From positions 62,001 to 126,000 of the forward strand of contig JACTVC010000029.1 of the NCBI GenBank assembly GCA_018417955.1: 64,000 nucleotides of DNA, given 5' to 3'. This DNA is from Laccaria trichodermophora (Eukaryota; Basidiomycota; Agaricomycetes; Agaricales; Hydnangiaceae). Both the position numbers and the translations under genes were made by a program. Below are positions 21,115 through 33,587 of this stretch, piece by piece; positions within the stretch are counted from its first letter, which is position 1; each line of letters begins with the position of its first letter. The notes beneath the pieces were generated by a model. That model made no database searches, was not told the DNA's origin, and saw nothing but the letters and a program-made list of their open reading frames with translations.

Positions 21115-23606
21115 ATGAGTTCTTTCCCTGTGGAGAAGAAGGAGGACAACGCTCTTGCCCCTGTCGCCTCCATCGACGATGAAAAGTTAGGCCATCGAAC
21201 CGAGAGTGGCGAGGACCATAGCATTATCGAAGGCTCCGAAGGCGTCACTCAGCATGACCTGGATACTTTGAGGCACGTCGCCGATCGTCTCCCCTACACA
21301 GCATGGTTGGTCGTCATCGTTGAGTTCGCTGAACGGTCAGTTTTCGTTACATTGGTCGTTCCAAGTCACTTACTGTACATTCCTAACACAGTTGGACCTA
21401 CTACGGTACTACGAACATCTTTAACAACTATATTCGTGCTCCCTTGCCTCGCTTTTCGACTACCGGCGCTGTTATTGCTGCTGATCGCGCTGAGGGCATT
21501 GCTGGCGCTCTCGGTAAAGGCCAACAGATTTCTTTCTCCATCAGTAAGCCTTTTGTCACCCTCTTTTTGTCCTTGACTAAAATATTGGACCTCAAGGGAC
21601 TGTGATCCACGACATTCGTCTCTCTTATCGGACATTAGTTCAACAGCTTCTTCGTCTATGTCACCCCCTTCCTCGGCGGTATCATCGCAGATACGATGTG
21701 GGGACGCTACACCACGATTTTGGTCTTTTCGATCGTTTGTTTGTTCGTATACCATGCCTCCCGCCCATCCTTTATCCTAATCACGTATATTTCAGAATTG
21801 GCCACATCATTCTTGTTGCCTCCGCCTCTCCTGCTTCTCTTGCTCACCCTGACACCGCAATGGGGCTGCTGATCTTATCCATTGTTGTCATCGTGAGTAA
21901 CCTACACTTGGCCACACACCTTCTGGCAGCTGACTCCATTTGCAGGGCGTTGGAGCAGGTGCTATCAAGGCTAATGTCTCGCCCATGATCGCAGAACAAT
22001 ACACGGGGAAACTCCGTAAAGGTTGGGGTGTTTCTGGTGCAGGTCTCGGCTCCCACTCACAAAGCATCATCAGTCACCCTGCCTTCCGGAGAAACTGTCA
22101 TTATGTCCCCTGCGGTTACGATCCAGAGCATATATCTCTGTACGTGAGCCTATCGCATCGGGGTCGTCTGCCATACTAACGTCAATCAGGGTTCTACGCT
22201 GCTATCAATTTCGGCTCGTGCGGCGCCATCTCCGCATCCTTCGTAGCACGAGATCACGGTTACTGGGTTGCTTGGCTCATCCCAACTGGCATCTTCTGCT
22301 TGGTGCCCCTTGCCCTCCTCGTTGGAAAGAAGAACTATGTGATTACCCCACCCCGCGGCTCTATCCTTCTCGAGGTTTGTGATTATAGCATCAAACGTCA
22401 TCGAATGGTACTGACAGGTGGCATGCAGACTGTTCGCGTTATTGGTATGGCCCTGGGTCCTCGATGGTCAATTAACCCTCTCCGTACCATAAGGGCGATC
22501 AAGGCTAACGACTTTTGGGACCCTGCTAAACCAAGTTAGTGTGATTCCTTGAAGACAGCAACGCCTATTGACGAACTTGATTCCAAGGTTCTTATGAGGA
22601 AGGCAAAATTCCTGCGAAAATCACTTGGGATGACGAGTTCGTCGGCGAAGTCTCACGTACTCTCAATGCATGCAACGTCTTTTTATTCTTCCCCTTCTTC
22701 TGGCTCTGTGAGTGGTCAAGTCCTTTATATCAACGTCGTCCTTGCTGACATTCAAGTCAGGCTATTCCCAGATTGACGGAAATCTCGGAACGGTTGCTGC
22801 CGGAATGACACTGAATGGTAGTCCCAACGATCTCATTCAGTAAGCTCTTTCGTGGTGTAATGGAATACGCGGTGCTCACGTGTTGACGTAGAAATCTGAA
22901 CCCAATCAGCATTATCGTTATGATCCCCATCTTCGACAAAATCATCTACCCATTGCTAAGGAAGAGAGGTATCAACTTCACGCCTATCAAACGCATCTAC
23001 GCAGGATTCCTTGTCGCAGGTCTCGGTAAGTGTCACTTCCAGTAAAGACGAAGCCGATGTGCTTACTGCCTTCACTCAAGCCATGGTCTACTCCGCCGTC
23101 TTGCAGGCCTACATCAACAAAACTTCCCCATGTCACGATAACGAGCCCTCAGCGTGTACCAAGGCAGATGGTACACCAAACCCTTCCCCACTCAATGTTT
23201 GGATCGTCTCCGGACCATACATCTTGGTTGGTCTCTCCGAGATCTTCGCATCCATTACCTCTTTGGAGTATGCCTTCACCAAGGTGAGTTTTTGTCCACC
23301 GGTCCACATAAATGCTTGCTGAAGTTGTTCGACCAATTCTAGGCACCAAAACGCATGAGGTCTGTTGTCATGGCGTTCTCACAATTCCAAACCGCCCTTT
23401 CCTCCGCCCTCAACTTTGCCCTCGTCGCAGTCAACGTTGAGCAAAAGTTTGTGTGGCTTTTTGGTTCATTCGCCGTCACGGCTTGGATAGTTGGTACGAT
23501 TTTCTTCTTTACTTTCCGGGATCTCGATAGGCGGGAATTGGAGCTCAATGCCATTGGGCAAGGAAATCGTAAAGGGTTTGCTGGAGAAAAGGAAGCGACG
23601 ACTTAA
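21115..23606 (+). CDS. PTR2: PTR2/POT-family oligopeptide transporter, 603 residues
   Basis: Proton-coupled di/tripeptide importer of the plasma membrane. Fourteen exons give 603 codons in frame: 21115-21335, 21392-21543, 21597-21601, 21639-21742, 21796-21892, 21946-22021, 22074-22139, 22190-22374, 22429-22534, 22588-22707, 22761-22839, 22892-23025, 23081-23283, 23343-23606. Family motifs appear after splicing: EFAERWTYYGTTNIFNNYI (the ExxERF-like proton site of helix 1), TFNSFFVYVTPFLGGIIAD, and YLWFYAAINFGSCGA matching the PTR signature FYxxINxGS. Frame continuity across 21543/21639 requires a 5-nt exon (GGACT). N-terminus is hydrophilic and acidic, as usual in fungal PTR2. The gene lies 1.35 kb from an amino-acid permease on the same strand; both would import organic nitrogen. 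Confidence 0.93.
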
Positions 23607-23800
23607 TGGGCTACGTTCTTTGATGCTTGTACTTGATATTTACGAAGAAATCCACGGAATTCTGAAAATGGGACCAATCAAAAGCCCCGTGATCAGGTAT
23701 TCAAATAATGAATGTGGATGGTTGCATAAAGCCGAAGGAACAACAAATACATGCTGCACAGGTACAATGTACATATCAGAAACAGTATACAAGTCGACGC

Positions 23801-26800
23801 CTAGCGTCGGAGGAGCAAAAGTGACATAGTTAGGATACCCGCAAGTGCACCGCCCAAACCCGTCACAGTCCACTTGGTGTAGTCACCAAAGTGGCTCTGG
23901 GTAAGGTGAGGATCCACGAAAGTCACACCACGAATTGAGTAAAGCACGATGCCGGTGATGAAGCCAATGATAGAGTAGGCGAGGAAGACAATGGGAAGAG
24001 ACATGACGAGCGTTCTCCTCTGCAAAGGAAAGGAAAGACTTCAGTACAAATCGCCAGCTCAGCCACCTGCTAAGACGTACCGTGACCACCAACCCCTCTC
24101 CACCTACGCGGGAAATCGCTTCCACATCCGCCTTATACCTGAAGATAGCAACCAACGTTGACGCCATCGAGAACGAGGCAAAGAGGATCGCCACAAATCC
24201 CGCAATACGTGCAATACTATCCAACCCTGGTAAAGAAAGGAAAGTTACAGATGCACTCAGGACAATCGCAGCCTTCCCATAAGATTCAGGATCAAGTACG
24301 GGAAAGATCTGATGAACAGACTTACCACCAGGCAGGTGCATGCGCCAATGACGAGGGCAGGGCCAGCATTACGCATACCACTCTCTTCGTCGATTCGAGA
24401 GTTCCGCGAACGTTCCAGGAACAGATAAGGTACGCCCAAGCAGATGCAAGAGACGACGAAGTCGAGGATAACTCGACGGAAGGGCTTCCTCCTGGTTGGG
24501 AGTTGAAGTCGGCCACCGCTCACGTCCTTGGGTAGGGGCTTGTTAGGGCGGAAGTAGGTCTGGCGCCAACGAGCTTAACAACATGTAAGACACCGCTACG
24601 TCGTGAGATAAGTGAAACTGATGCTTACCGACTCTGAGAAGGATCCTCGATACAATGCGTGTTTGGATTCCGAGGTCGTCATGCTTATCTGATGAGGCAA
24701 AGTCAACCTTTATACATAGATAAGATACGAGGAGAACCCACCAGTATTGAAAGAACGAAGCAACGTCATGAGCTCTTGACATTCATCTTGGCTGAAAGGG
24801 GATGGGATAGCCCGGTGTGAGGGAAGGAGCCGATCTACGGTGGAGTATTAGTATAAGAAAGAGCAAACTCGATAAACATACCAGTCCAAGCCCACGTCAA
24901 CACGTCCATAGCTTCGGACCTAGCCTTGGCTGGGAGGGCAGTGTGTGCTGGGTGAGCCTCCATGAACGACCAATACCTGAACTCCATATCGAGCTCTTGT
25001 GACGGAAGTCAACATCAATTCAGAACATTCGTATGATTAAGAAGGACTCACGGTCTTCCTCGACGACCTTCTTCCCTTTACCGATCGCCGTCTTGTCCGA
25101 AGTGACGGTACGGGCATGATGATCTACCCAACTCTTCAAGGGAATAAAACCCTTCTTCGCAGTACCAGCATCCCTCAACCACAGCTCCTGAGGAGCGACG
25201 ACGGAAGTGCTGCTGTTTTCAAGATACTCCGTGATCGAATTGAGCAACTTGTCCACCCGCAGATTGATGTCAGTGGTAATGCGGCGCGTAGGATGGACGT
25301 AGTAGAATGTGCCATCGGGAAGATGGTACTCGAGCCAACCTAGTTCATGCAGCCTAGGCGCGTCTAAGGAGGTGGCTTGAGCGGGGCTTTGAGGCGAGAC
25401 TTCGAGATAACCTCGGGAGGAGCCCAGGTACGATCTGTGTTTTGAAGTTCCAGCATCGGAGAGTAGAGGCCGTGATTCGCTGATGAGGGAAAAGATCAGA
25501 AAGGGAACTTGTTACGCAAGCTGGCTATACTTACTCAACCTCGAAAGCCTTACGCCCGCTGGGTGTGAAACTTGAAACAGAAGGTACTTGGTGAAGTGAT
25601 CTACAAAGCCATGAGTAATGCATGGCAGGCTTGTTATGCAAGACTTACTTCGAGGGGATAACATCATGAAGAGGAGGCAAAGGCATGATAACTCCTCGAA
25701 CGTCCTCACGATTTACAGAAGGACCTTGTTGGTGCTGCTCAGACACATGAGGACTAGGAGCCGTTTGTCACCTTGATGTAGCGGAACTTGATTGAAAAAC
25801 ATACTAAGGCATGTGCACACCCTCATTATTGGTGATCGCGATCCTCGGAGCAGGATCAGCGAAAGGATCTTCAGAAGGCATACTATAAAGACAGAAATTC
25901 AAGCCTACTCCGCGAAACGATGGAAGGAAAACGTACCTGACGTTAGCCTGACTGGCATGCCCATTACCACTTCCAACAAAAGGTCCGTCTCTTGATTTTG
26001 GGGCTTCTCCTCCCCAAACTTCAGATCCTGAATGCATGTCGTACAACGGCAATGCGAGGATAGGAGCCGCGACTGGAGCAGCAGCGAGTATACCACTTTC
26101 TTGGGTTGCGACAGGCATAATGGAATAGTAGTCATCGGCTTCTCCACGATGAGCATCATTCCTGACGCTCGGTCCGCTATTGTAGAACTCGTCCGCCAGC
26201 CCCCGCTGAGCTTGAGGGGCGGCAATGGGTTTGGAGTGGCCATACTCCTCCGCCTGGGCTTCGGGGATGAATGGAGGACTTCTATACTGTTCGTCTGCCC
26301 CTGGCGCAGCCATGGGTCCGCTGCGACTGTATTCATCCGCTTGAGCTATGGGGATGAAGGGAGGGCTTGTATAGTCCTCTGCTTCCCCGTGAGCCAGTGC
26401 AGACGCCTTAATGGGCTCTCCTCGACCGTAGCTCTCCGCTTGTGCTTCAGGAATGAAAGGAGGGCTCTGGTAGTCGCCCGCTACCCCACTGGAAGAACCA
26501 GGCAAGCTGGGATAATCTTCGGCGTTACCACGCTCAACCTCTTGAGCGGTTGCTTCGGGCCCCTTCTTCTCTGCAGTGCTGACTGGAACCTCGCCAACTT
26601 CTGGTCCATGCTCGCCCGCGACTGCTGGTTCAGTGATGGCTGCAATTCCATCCACAGCCTCAGCGAACGCTGGATTCGGTTCTTCGACAGGCTTGATGCT
26701 CTCTGCATATGGCTTGTCGAAGTAAGAGGGGTATTCCTCATTCACGGGAGATTCTGTGAGGTCGGCAGGCTCCGCCGCAGGTCCATCTGCACGTTTTTGG

Positions 26801-27252
26801 ACAGGTGCGAAGGGATCCAAAGCGATTGCAGTCTGAGGCAGGGATTCAGTGTCGTCAGTGAATGCACCAGGGTTCCCGATGGTGGAATCAACAAGCGGAG
26901 GGGGAATGTAACCGGTGGGGCTTGTTTGCAGCTCTTCTGGGGCCTGAGCTGGTCCAGAGTTAGTCACAGAAGTATCCTGAGTGAGGGGAGATGGCCCAAT
27001 GGTGGCGGCGGCTTCAACGCTGGCTGCTTCACGAGCAGGAGATTCATTGATGGGGCTCACTGGTACACCGGACGTAGAAGGGGGAACGAGGGGTGTAGTA
27101 TCAATCTTCTGCTTCGTAAGGGAAACCGAATCCGAGTCGCGCGCTTCCTGGGAGGATGGAGTACCAGGGCGGGATATGGCAACCATCGTAGAGGCGCGGC
27201 GCACAACGTTTCCCATGAGGCCCCATCGGCTTCCAGGTTTAGCCGCGCTCAT
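23801..27252 (-). CDS. Large membrane protein with a WW-like module and low-complexity N-terminus
   Basis: Minus-strand multi-exon gene. Exon 1 (25937-27252) encodes 438 residues of Pro/Ala/Glu-rich sequence, probably disordered and cytosolic, with at least four imperfect ~30-residue repeats of the type Y.SPPFIPEAQAEEYG. Exon 2 continues SMPSEDPFADPAPRIAI. Around 25230-25345 lies LGWLEYHLPDGTFYYVHPTR, a WW-like fold (W, YY, P of H-P-T) that would bind proline-rich ligands, possibly its own N-terminus. Further exons (24600-24850) encode QELMTLLRSFNTDKHDDLG and RWRQTYFRPNKPLPKD. The last exons (23801-24500) carry four or five hydrophobic segments, e.g. SLPIVFLAYSIIGFITGIVL and LGGALAGILTMSLLLL, ending in RR. 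I know such proteins only as uncharacterised agaricomycete WW/TM proteins. Middle exon borders are approximate. Confidence 0.75.
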
Positions 27253-28210
27253 CGTTGTCTAGAAAATAGATATAAAACGAATAAAGAAGATGGGCGTTGT
27301 CGTTGAGCAAAGCGATGAAGATGGTGGTAGGGAGTCTGATGATGGGCGAAAATGAGACGAATTCAACGACCAAGTTCGTATTATCTATAAAGTGCCAGGA
27401 GGCTGCGTCGAGGCACGGTGCAGCCCTGTGGGATGAACGCGTAAGAGGAGGGTCTTACGAAAGTTACAGTTCATTCGAGGACAACACCAAGAACACGTTG
27501 TCGACGACAGGAATCAGACACCCCAAATGCTAAATCTATCACGCCTGCGGATGGAAAAGAGCATTATCGACGTGACTCCCCTTGGCTTTGACCAATCAAA
27601 CTCACCACAAGGAGATTAGACGATGTCAATCTCATCAAACGCCGGCCTGCACGAGGTCATTGGTTGCGAGGCACTGAATGTTTTGGAAGCCGGCACGTTG
27701 TGATTTCCCTATAGAGCCTCAAAATGAAAGCTGTCTGGTCGTTTGCAGTGCCCCGGTCTTGCTTTGGTCGCCTCATGACAGCCATGAGGCGAACTTGTGC
27801 CGATCGTTACGCAGGCACCCTTCCCTTAGCAGCTTACTCTGTGCGTAATTTACTTCTCAAATGCGTTCGGGTGAAGAAAATGCTACACTTACAAAAGCTT
27901 TGAGGATATACAGTGGTCAGGACTCAGAATCTTGCTCGACAACGTCGAGGCGAATGGCAGGCAGTGTAACGTAGTCACAGATGTCACAAGGTAAATCTCG
28001 GTCCATGCTCCGCACAGAGCCGGATGAACAACTTCAAGTGGCTGCTCACCATAAGTTGATCATAAGCACATTCATAAGAAAAATCCCAAGTACATTCGCA
28101 CTACATTGTCAATAACATTGGTAATAGATCCTTCCTCCAGATAAGTAGATTCCAGAAAACATTTCCAGAAAACTTACACTCGGCCTATCGAACGCGGGTT
28201 AGGTCAAATC
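27253..28210. other. Intergenic
   Basis: Promoter side of the WW/TM gene at 27253-27500 and the 3' side of the next minus-strand gene. The short open frames show no family resemblance. Confidence 0.35.
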
Positions 28211-31035
28211 TCAATTACCACCGCCTCCACATCCTCCTCCACATCCCCCTCCGCCACCACATCCGCCGCCACCACCACACCCATTACCGCCACCGCATCC
28301 GCCCCCTGAAAACAGAATAATGAGCGAGTTTATGAAGCAATACTTTCAACACAAACCTCCACCGCATCCCCCACCCACGGCTCCGGCCGAGCATCCTGCA
28401 ACTCCTGCACATCCGCCCGAGGACACACCTCCTCCACATCCACCTCCCCCACATCCACCTCCCCCGCACCCACCTCCCCCGCACCCTCCACACCCAGCGG
28501 CACTCGAACAAGCACCGTTCCTCTGATCATCATATATAAGTTAGTGATGTATCCTCTCAATAACATATAACATACATCACTGATTCCTCCCCCGCAAGCA
28601 ACAATGGCCCCAGTAGCCACACATCCTCCAAGACCAGCGCCGCCATAACCACCATAACCACCAAAAACCAATGGTACAGGAACAAGGAAAGCCCCGGCGT
28701 GGGAGGATACAGTCGCGCGATAGCCTGGCAAACCCCTCCCTTTCTTAGCCGCCTTCTGCGCTGCCTTGGCCGCTTTCGCGAGGGTCTTCTGGCGCTTCTG
28801 CGTGGCCCGCGAATAACGGAGTACCGAGATCATATGTGCGCGTTTATTTTTGGGCTTAAAATGAACCGCGTTGTGGTCACTGGCATGCGTTGCAGCGAGA
28901 AGATCCGGACGGTCCGGAGGTACGAGCTGTGATGGCGGCTGGGGTGTGTGAGTCAAACTCATTAAACGAGAAAGCTTCTGTCCGATAGTATCCCCTGGAA
29001 GAGGACAGCCGCAGTAGGTATATTTGACGTTGAAGCGTTCCTGCAATAATTGAGCAGGGCGGCCACCAACAGAAGATTGCTAGTTACCTTCCAGGCTTTG
29101 CATGTTATGTCGAAGGCAGTAGCAAGTTGTACATTCTCTATTTTATCGTCGCTGTAAAGCATGATATGGGTTTGAAAAAATTAAATGCGAACTCTGGACT
29201 TACTGGTCAATGAACCGCTTCACGTAACGTTGGCAATCAGCTCCGTATTTATGGGGTATGAGCTGATGAGTATGCCACACAAGATCAATATCAAGAGTAG
29301 GAACAAAGAAAGACGCGGGCGAGGTCGTCATAAGGTCCATGAATCTAGAGGGAAAAAGGGTAAGTTTCGTAACTTGACTGAGTTTTGAAGGAAAATAGAC
29401 GTACGCGTGGTAGCGCGCAATTGCGTGCTGCAGAGCAACTTTATCCTCTGCATTGTCAAAAAATCCCGGTTGAGTCCATCCTAGGTCAACCATCTTGAAA
29501 ACAAATGTTCCTTGACGGAGCACCTACCGAGGAAAAACTTCAACTTAAAGAAAGAAGAAAAAAATGATCAAAGCCCTACTGCACCAACAAGATCTACAGA
29601 GTAGATTTTATCGTCATTATATGCACTCATGATCCGGCGGACTCTAGAAGATAACAACCATTAGAATCATTTTGAGCAGAAAAATAGAAATGCTTACATC
29701 GGTTGCCTTCCTAGTTTCGCTCGGAGCTTGGGAAGGAAAAAATCGGCTTCTTTCATCAGTGCAAAACACAAGTCTTCATCAACACCGGATGTTGGCTTCT
29801 CGGCAGACTCCACTCTTGACCTAGAGAGTTTCTGCGCAGACAATTTGATCCTCTTGCCTGCCTCTAAATTTGATTCTGCGGTGGTGGAAAGCACCGTGCC
29901 ACTGATTGGAAAGTTTTAAAAAATGTGGTAATGATTTTCCGGACACATACGGGAGGCACGCTTCAACCGTCGTTCCCTGATGGGTAATATCCACCGCAAG
30001 CTTCTTAAGAGCAAGGCGTTCTTTCGTAAGTATGGGAGAGTCACAATCTTTTCTTGTGCACTGTACAGCAAATCCTTGCTGGAAATATCCAGTCCCTGCT
30101 TCGTTCATCAACCCTAACAGTGATTGTTTAGTTGTTGTGCAACTTTTAACAGGTGATGTGGAAACTAACTTGTAGAAATTGGGTGCGAGCAGCGTGGGCA
30201 TGTCAGGGTCTTGTCCCTCATCTCAGCCGCCGCTTCGCGATAGTTGAAGGGCAGGGAACATCTGGTTTCCCATAGTTTAACTCTTTCCCGGGGGGGTGGA
30301 GAGAGGGTTAGGAGAGGCCCGATATTCTCCTAATGATCAATAAATAAAAATGTTTGAGTTGTGGAATGTAATGATCACTAACGAGTGCGGCCGAGAACGT
30401 CAGGCCAACCAAGTTCAAGTTCTGACACAGTGGCAGACGCAAGCAATCTTCTGCATACCACCTTCAGAAAGTATCACTCATTAAAAACAAACCTGTGTAA
30501 TTTGCAAAAATATAGCCTACCGTGGGTTCAACATATAGGAGTGCCAAACCTGAATATGGGATATTGGACCGTGAAGTCTCGGAGTGGCAAGAGAGATCGC
30601 ACCATTAATACGTCCACAGGCGGGAGAATCTCGCTGATAGGTTTAGTTGCATCCTCCGGTTTCAAGTTCTGGCACCATCGATCAAAGCTATAAAAGTCAT
30701 AGAACCGACTTAATCCAAATGTCACGACAACAAGTGCCGTACCGTTCCACAGCCAGCGCTACAAACCAAGCCCATCGTTTCTCTTTATCGGCGGGCATAT
30801 CGGGTATCTTTGTGCCTGTTAACGAAACCTCCGAAACCTCAATTTCGGTTCGCAGCTGCGCAAAAGCATGCAATAGGGCAAGGTGTCCTTGTACTTGTGG
30901 GATATTAACAAGGATTGAATCCGTCCGCGTGCCCCCAATTGTAAAGCTCGTTGGAAAAGTATAGCTTGGTGGCGGGGCATTGCTTGGTACCCCTGATGTA
31001 GTCGTAGAGGTGTATGGGGGAGGAACAGTCTCCAT
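28211..31035 (-). CDS. Glycine-rich-domain protein (GRDP / DUF1399 type) with CGGG tail
   Basis: Minus-strand gene of a dozen or so exons, by my estimate near 700 residues. Exon 1 (30743-31035) starts METVPPPYTSTTTSG and continues with the helical region RWAWFVALAVERFDRWCQNL. Next come ILPPVDVLMVWHSYMLNPRW and YAEDCLRLP; the VWHxxMLNPR sequence is the hallmark of the plant/fungal glycine-rich-domain family. A second such repeat, TLDIDLVWHTHQLIPHKYG, lies at about 29200-29350. A treble CxxC-like element (TLTCPRCSHP, later CTRKDCDSP) is at 30050-30220. The C-terminus (28211-28700) is a run of glycine with regularly spaced cysteines, CGGGGGC-type. In plants GRDPs act in stress responses; the fungal role is unknown. 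The gene is divergent from the metallophosphoesterase gene, 432 bp apart. Confidence 0.8.
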
Positions 31036-31467
31036 GAAGAGTAGCTCTACAGCAACCTTGCAGTTCGAGTAGAAGCACTAGTTGCACAGGTTCAATGAGG
31101 CTGTCCGTGCCTAAAATAGGACGCCATCGAAGTCGGGCCGAGTCGGAGCGGAGCTTACTAAGCGGCGAACACACAACTTCATTCTCCGAGCTCTCACTTA
31201 TCGATATTCCTCATGTAGGCTTGCCAACAAGTAAGTACTATCCGGGTGATCCCAGTCATTCCAGTATCAATAACCCACGCCGCAACACATATGAGAGTTC
31301 TTATACTCGTCCGTATCGGACGGCCTAAAGTCTGTTCAAATAAGATCACTCGCATCTTCTTCCCTATCTCCCATCTCCACTAGCAAATAGCTCTTGAGCG
31401 TCCCGAGTACCCTTGTCAGCCCCGCAGCATCCCCCTCCATCAATTCTGATCATACTGATAATCAAAC

Positions 31468-32357
31468 ATGGGTACCTCCCGCAGAATCCGCATCACCTGC
31501 GTTTCCGACACACACAACGATGATCCCACTCTATACATTCCCAATGCAGACATTCTGCTGCATGCAGGGGACATGACTGACAATGGGACTCCTGAAGAAC
31601 TCGAAAAAGCTCTCAATTGGATCAGGAAACTTCCGCACAAGCTAAAGATTATTATCCCAGGTCCGTTGATATATATTTTTTCACTCGCTTTCTTATATGA
31701 AACTACCTTGTAGGAAATCACGATGTCGGCCTCGATACACTTCACAAAGGTTATAGTCCAAAGATGCATTCCTTATTCACTTCACCCGAAGTCCAAGCCG
31801 ACGGTGTCGTCTTTCTGGGTCAATCGCACCCCACCTTCCTTCACGACGATCTCCTCTCTATCTATGCCAATCCAACTCAACCAGACTTCCTCAAAAGTAA
31901 CTATGCATTCACTTATCTCCCATATCCATCTCCCGAAGCCACGGCTGCCTGGGCATCTGCGCCTGACACCAGTCGCGGTCCATTAGAACTGTGGCTATCC
32001 CATGGCGCACCAAAAGGACGACTAGACCAGATCCATATTGCAGGGCTGATGGGATGTGAGGCGCAGCGACAAAAAGTCGCAAAAGCTCGACCCCTTGTGT
32101 GCGTCTTTGGGCATTTCCATTGCGCCTATGGCGTGGAGAAAGTCGTGTGGAAAGCTTCATCTGAAGAAGGGTCGGACGATGTATTGGAAAGCGTCACTCT
32201 GACAGATGAAAGTTCGGATGGCGTCTACGATTTTACGAAGCTCATACCTGGGAAGGAAACAGTCTTCATCAATGCGGCCTGGATGACAATGGAAAAAGGC
32301 AAGGTCGAAAAGAGGAACAAGCCGATTGTGATTGATCTGGAATATACATCTGAGTGA
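31468..32357 (+). CDS. Calcineurin-like metallophosphoesterase, 278 residues
   Basis: Two exons (31468-31660, 31714-32357; 53-nt intron) give 278 codons. All metal-ligand motifs of the calcineurin-like fold are present in order: CVSDTHND (D-x-H), LLHAGDMTD (GD), IIIPGNHDVG (GNHD, created across the splice junction), LWLSHGAPKG (H) and VCVFGHFHCAYG (GHxH). The small size and the insert between GNHD and the SHG motif match the MPPED1/MPPED2 group of metallophosphodiesterases, cytosolic enzymes acting on phosphate diesters or monoesters. Residues needed for a binuclear metal site are intact, so it should be active; the physiological substrate is not evident. The start is the first ATG after a CT-rich leader. 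Confidence 0.9.
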
Positions 32358-32419
32358 CGCGCCTTCGCTAATGCGCATGATGGCTTTTTTATACTTTGAA
32401 TTTTTTTACAAGTCGATGT

Positions 32420-33400
32420 AACGCTTTTTTTCAGCTGCTATATACTATTACGGACTCCCTGATCCTGCGAAGTCACCTAAGGCGCACGTACTTCGCTTTA
32501 CCTTCTGAAAATCGGTCGACCTATATAACAGAGGAAGAATATATATTTCTGTTCTGAAAAATTTCCCCTGCGGACCACGAGAGGAGCCATCAATTAAAAC
32601 TAGGTCGCTTTCTTGTTGTTGTCACTTTTCAACTAGCGAGGAGGTCGACACTTCTCAGAAGTCAGAAGGCCATGCGAAGCGCTTGCGCCAGCTGCTTTTT
32701 TCTATCATGCAAACTCCGGATCCAGCAGATATTGGAAGTCTGAGGCTACACGTTGAAAGCGGACAAGGAATCATGCACGGAAGGCACCCACCGATTATTG
32801 GAATTTGGTATGAGAGGCATGAACTTGAGGAAGTTGTTGTCGCTTGAGCGTTAGGAGCAGCTTATTGAACGGACGACGATATTAGTAGGAGCGAATCATA
32901 AGTAGCGAGCTACGCAGCGGCTGCTAGTTACACAAGCCGCAGCAGCTGCTTTTTATTAATCGAAGGAGCGTAGCCCTCTGAACATGCTCAGAAGAAGCGC
33001 ACAAGTAAGACAGGTTTCGTTGAACGATTAAAATTCATTGAGGACAACGGTATAGCACTTTCGCGAATTTGAATAAGTATGTCAAGTTTTTACAAGTTAA
33101 TACGGTAACGCTTTTTTTATTGTGGCCCTACCAGTGGTCTTGCGAACTCACCCTATTTTTTCAAAATGGGCGCATGTACTTCGAATGACCTTTTGAAATT
33201 TGATAGACCTATACAACAGATTAAGAATATGTTTTCGTTTGAAGAAATTCTGCCTCTTGACCATGAGAGGAGCCATCAGATAAATTTGCAAAACTCCAGC
33301 AGCAATACTTGAAGTGAAGTCTGAGGCTACACCTCAAAAGCGCCCAGAGGTTGTCGAGAGCAGCTTGTCGAACGGACGACGAAGTTAGCCCCCTAAACCT
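32420..33400. repeat. Diverged tandem duplication of a non-coding segment
   Basis: 32420-32880 and 33110-33400 align with gaps. Shared landmarks are 'CGCTTTTTTT', 'GACCTATA(T/C)AACAGA', 'AAGAATAT', 'GAGAGGAGCCATCA', 'GTCTGAGGCTACAC' and 'GAACGGACGACGA'. A third partial copy carrying GTCTGAGGCTACAC and GTTGTTGTCGCTTGAGC lies at 39160-39260. The element is short, non-coding and dispersed, probably an old transposon derivative. Confidence 0.55.
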
Positions 33401-33587
33401 GCTCAAAAAAAGCGCACAAGTCATACTTTGACAAATTCACATTGACGGATAACGGTATACATCATTTGGTCAGCGAGAGGCAGGCAGGCAGCTACATATT
33501 GTACAATTTGTTCTTGATTCGGCACATACTTCTCCCAAATTTCGACACGGACTGAGCAAAAAAAAATTACGTAGTCTTGTATTTATG

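Noticed and set aside
26032..27306. 424-codon plus-strand open frame
   Set aside because: It is antisense to exon 1 of the WW/TM gene; the long frame reflects the repetitive codon pattern of that exon.
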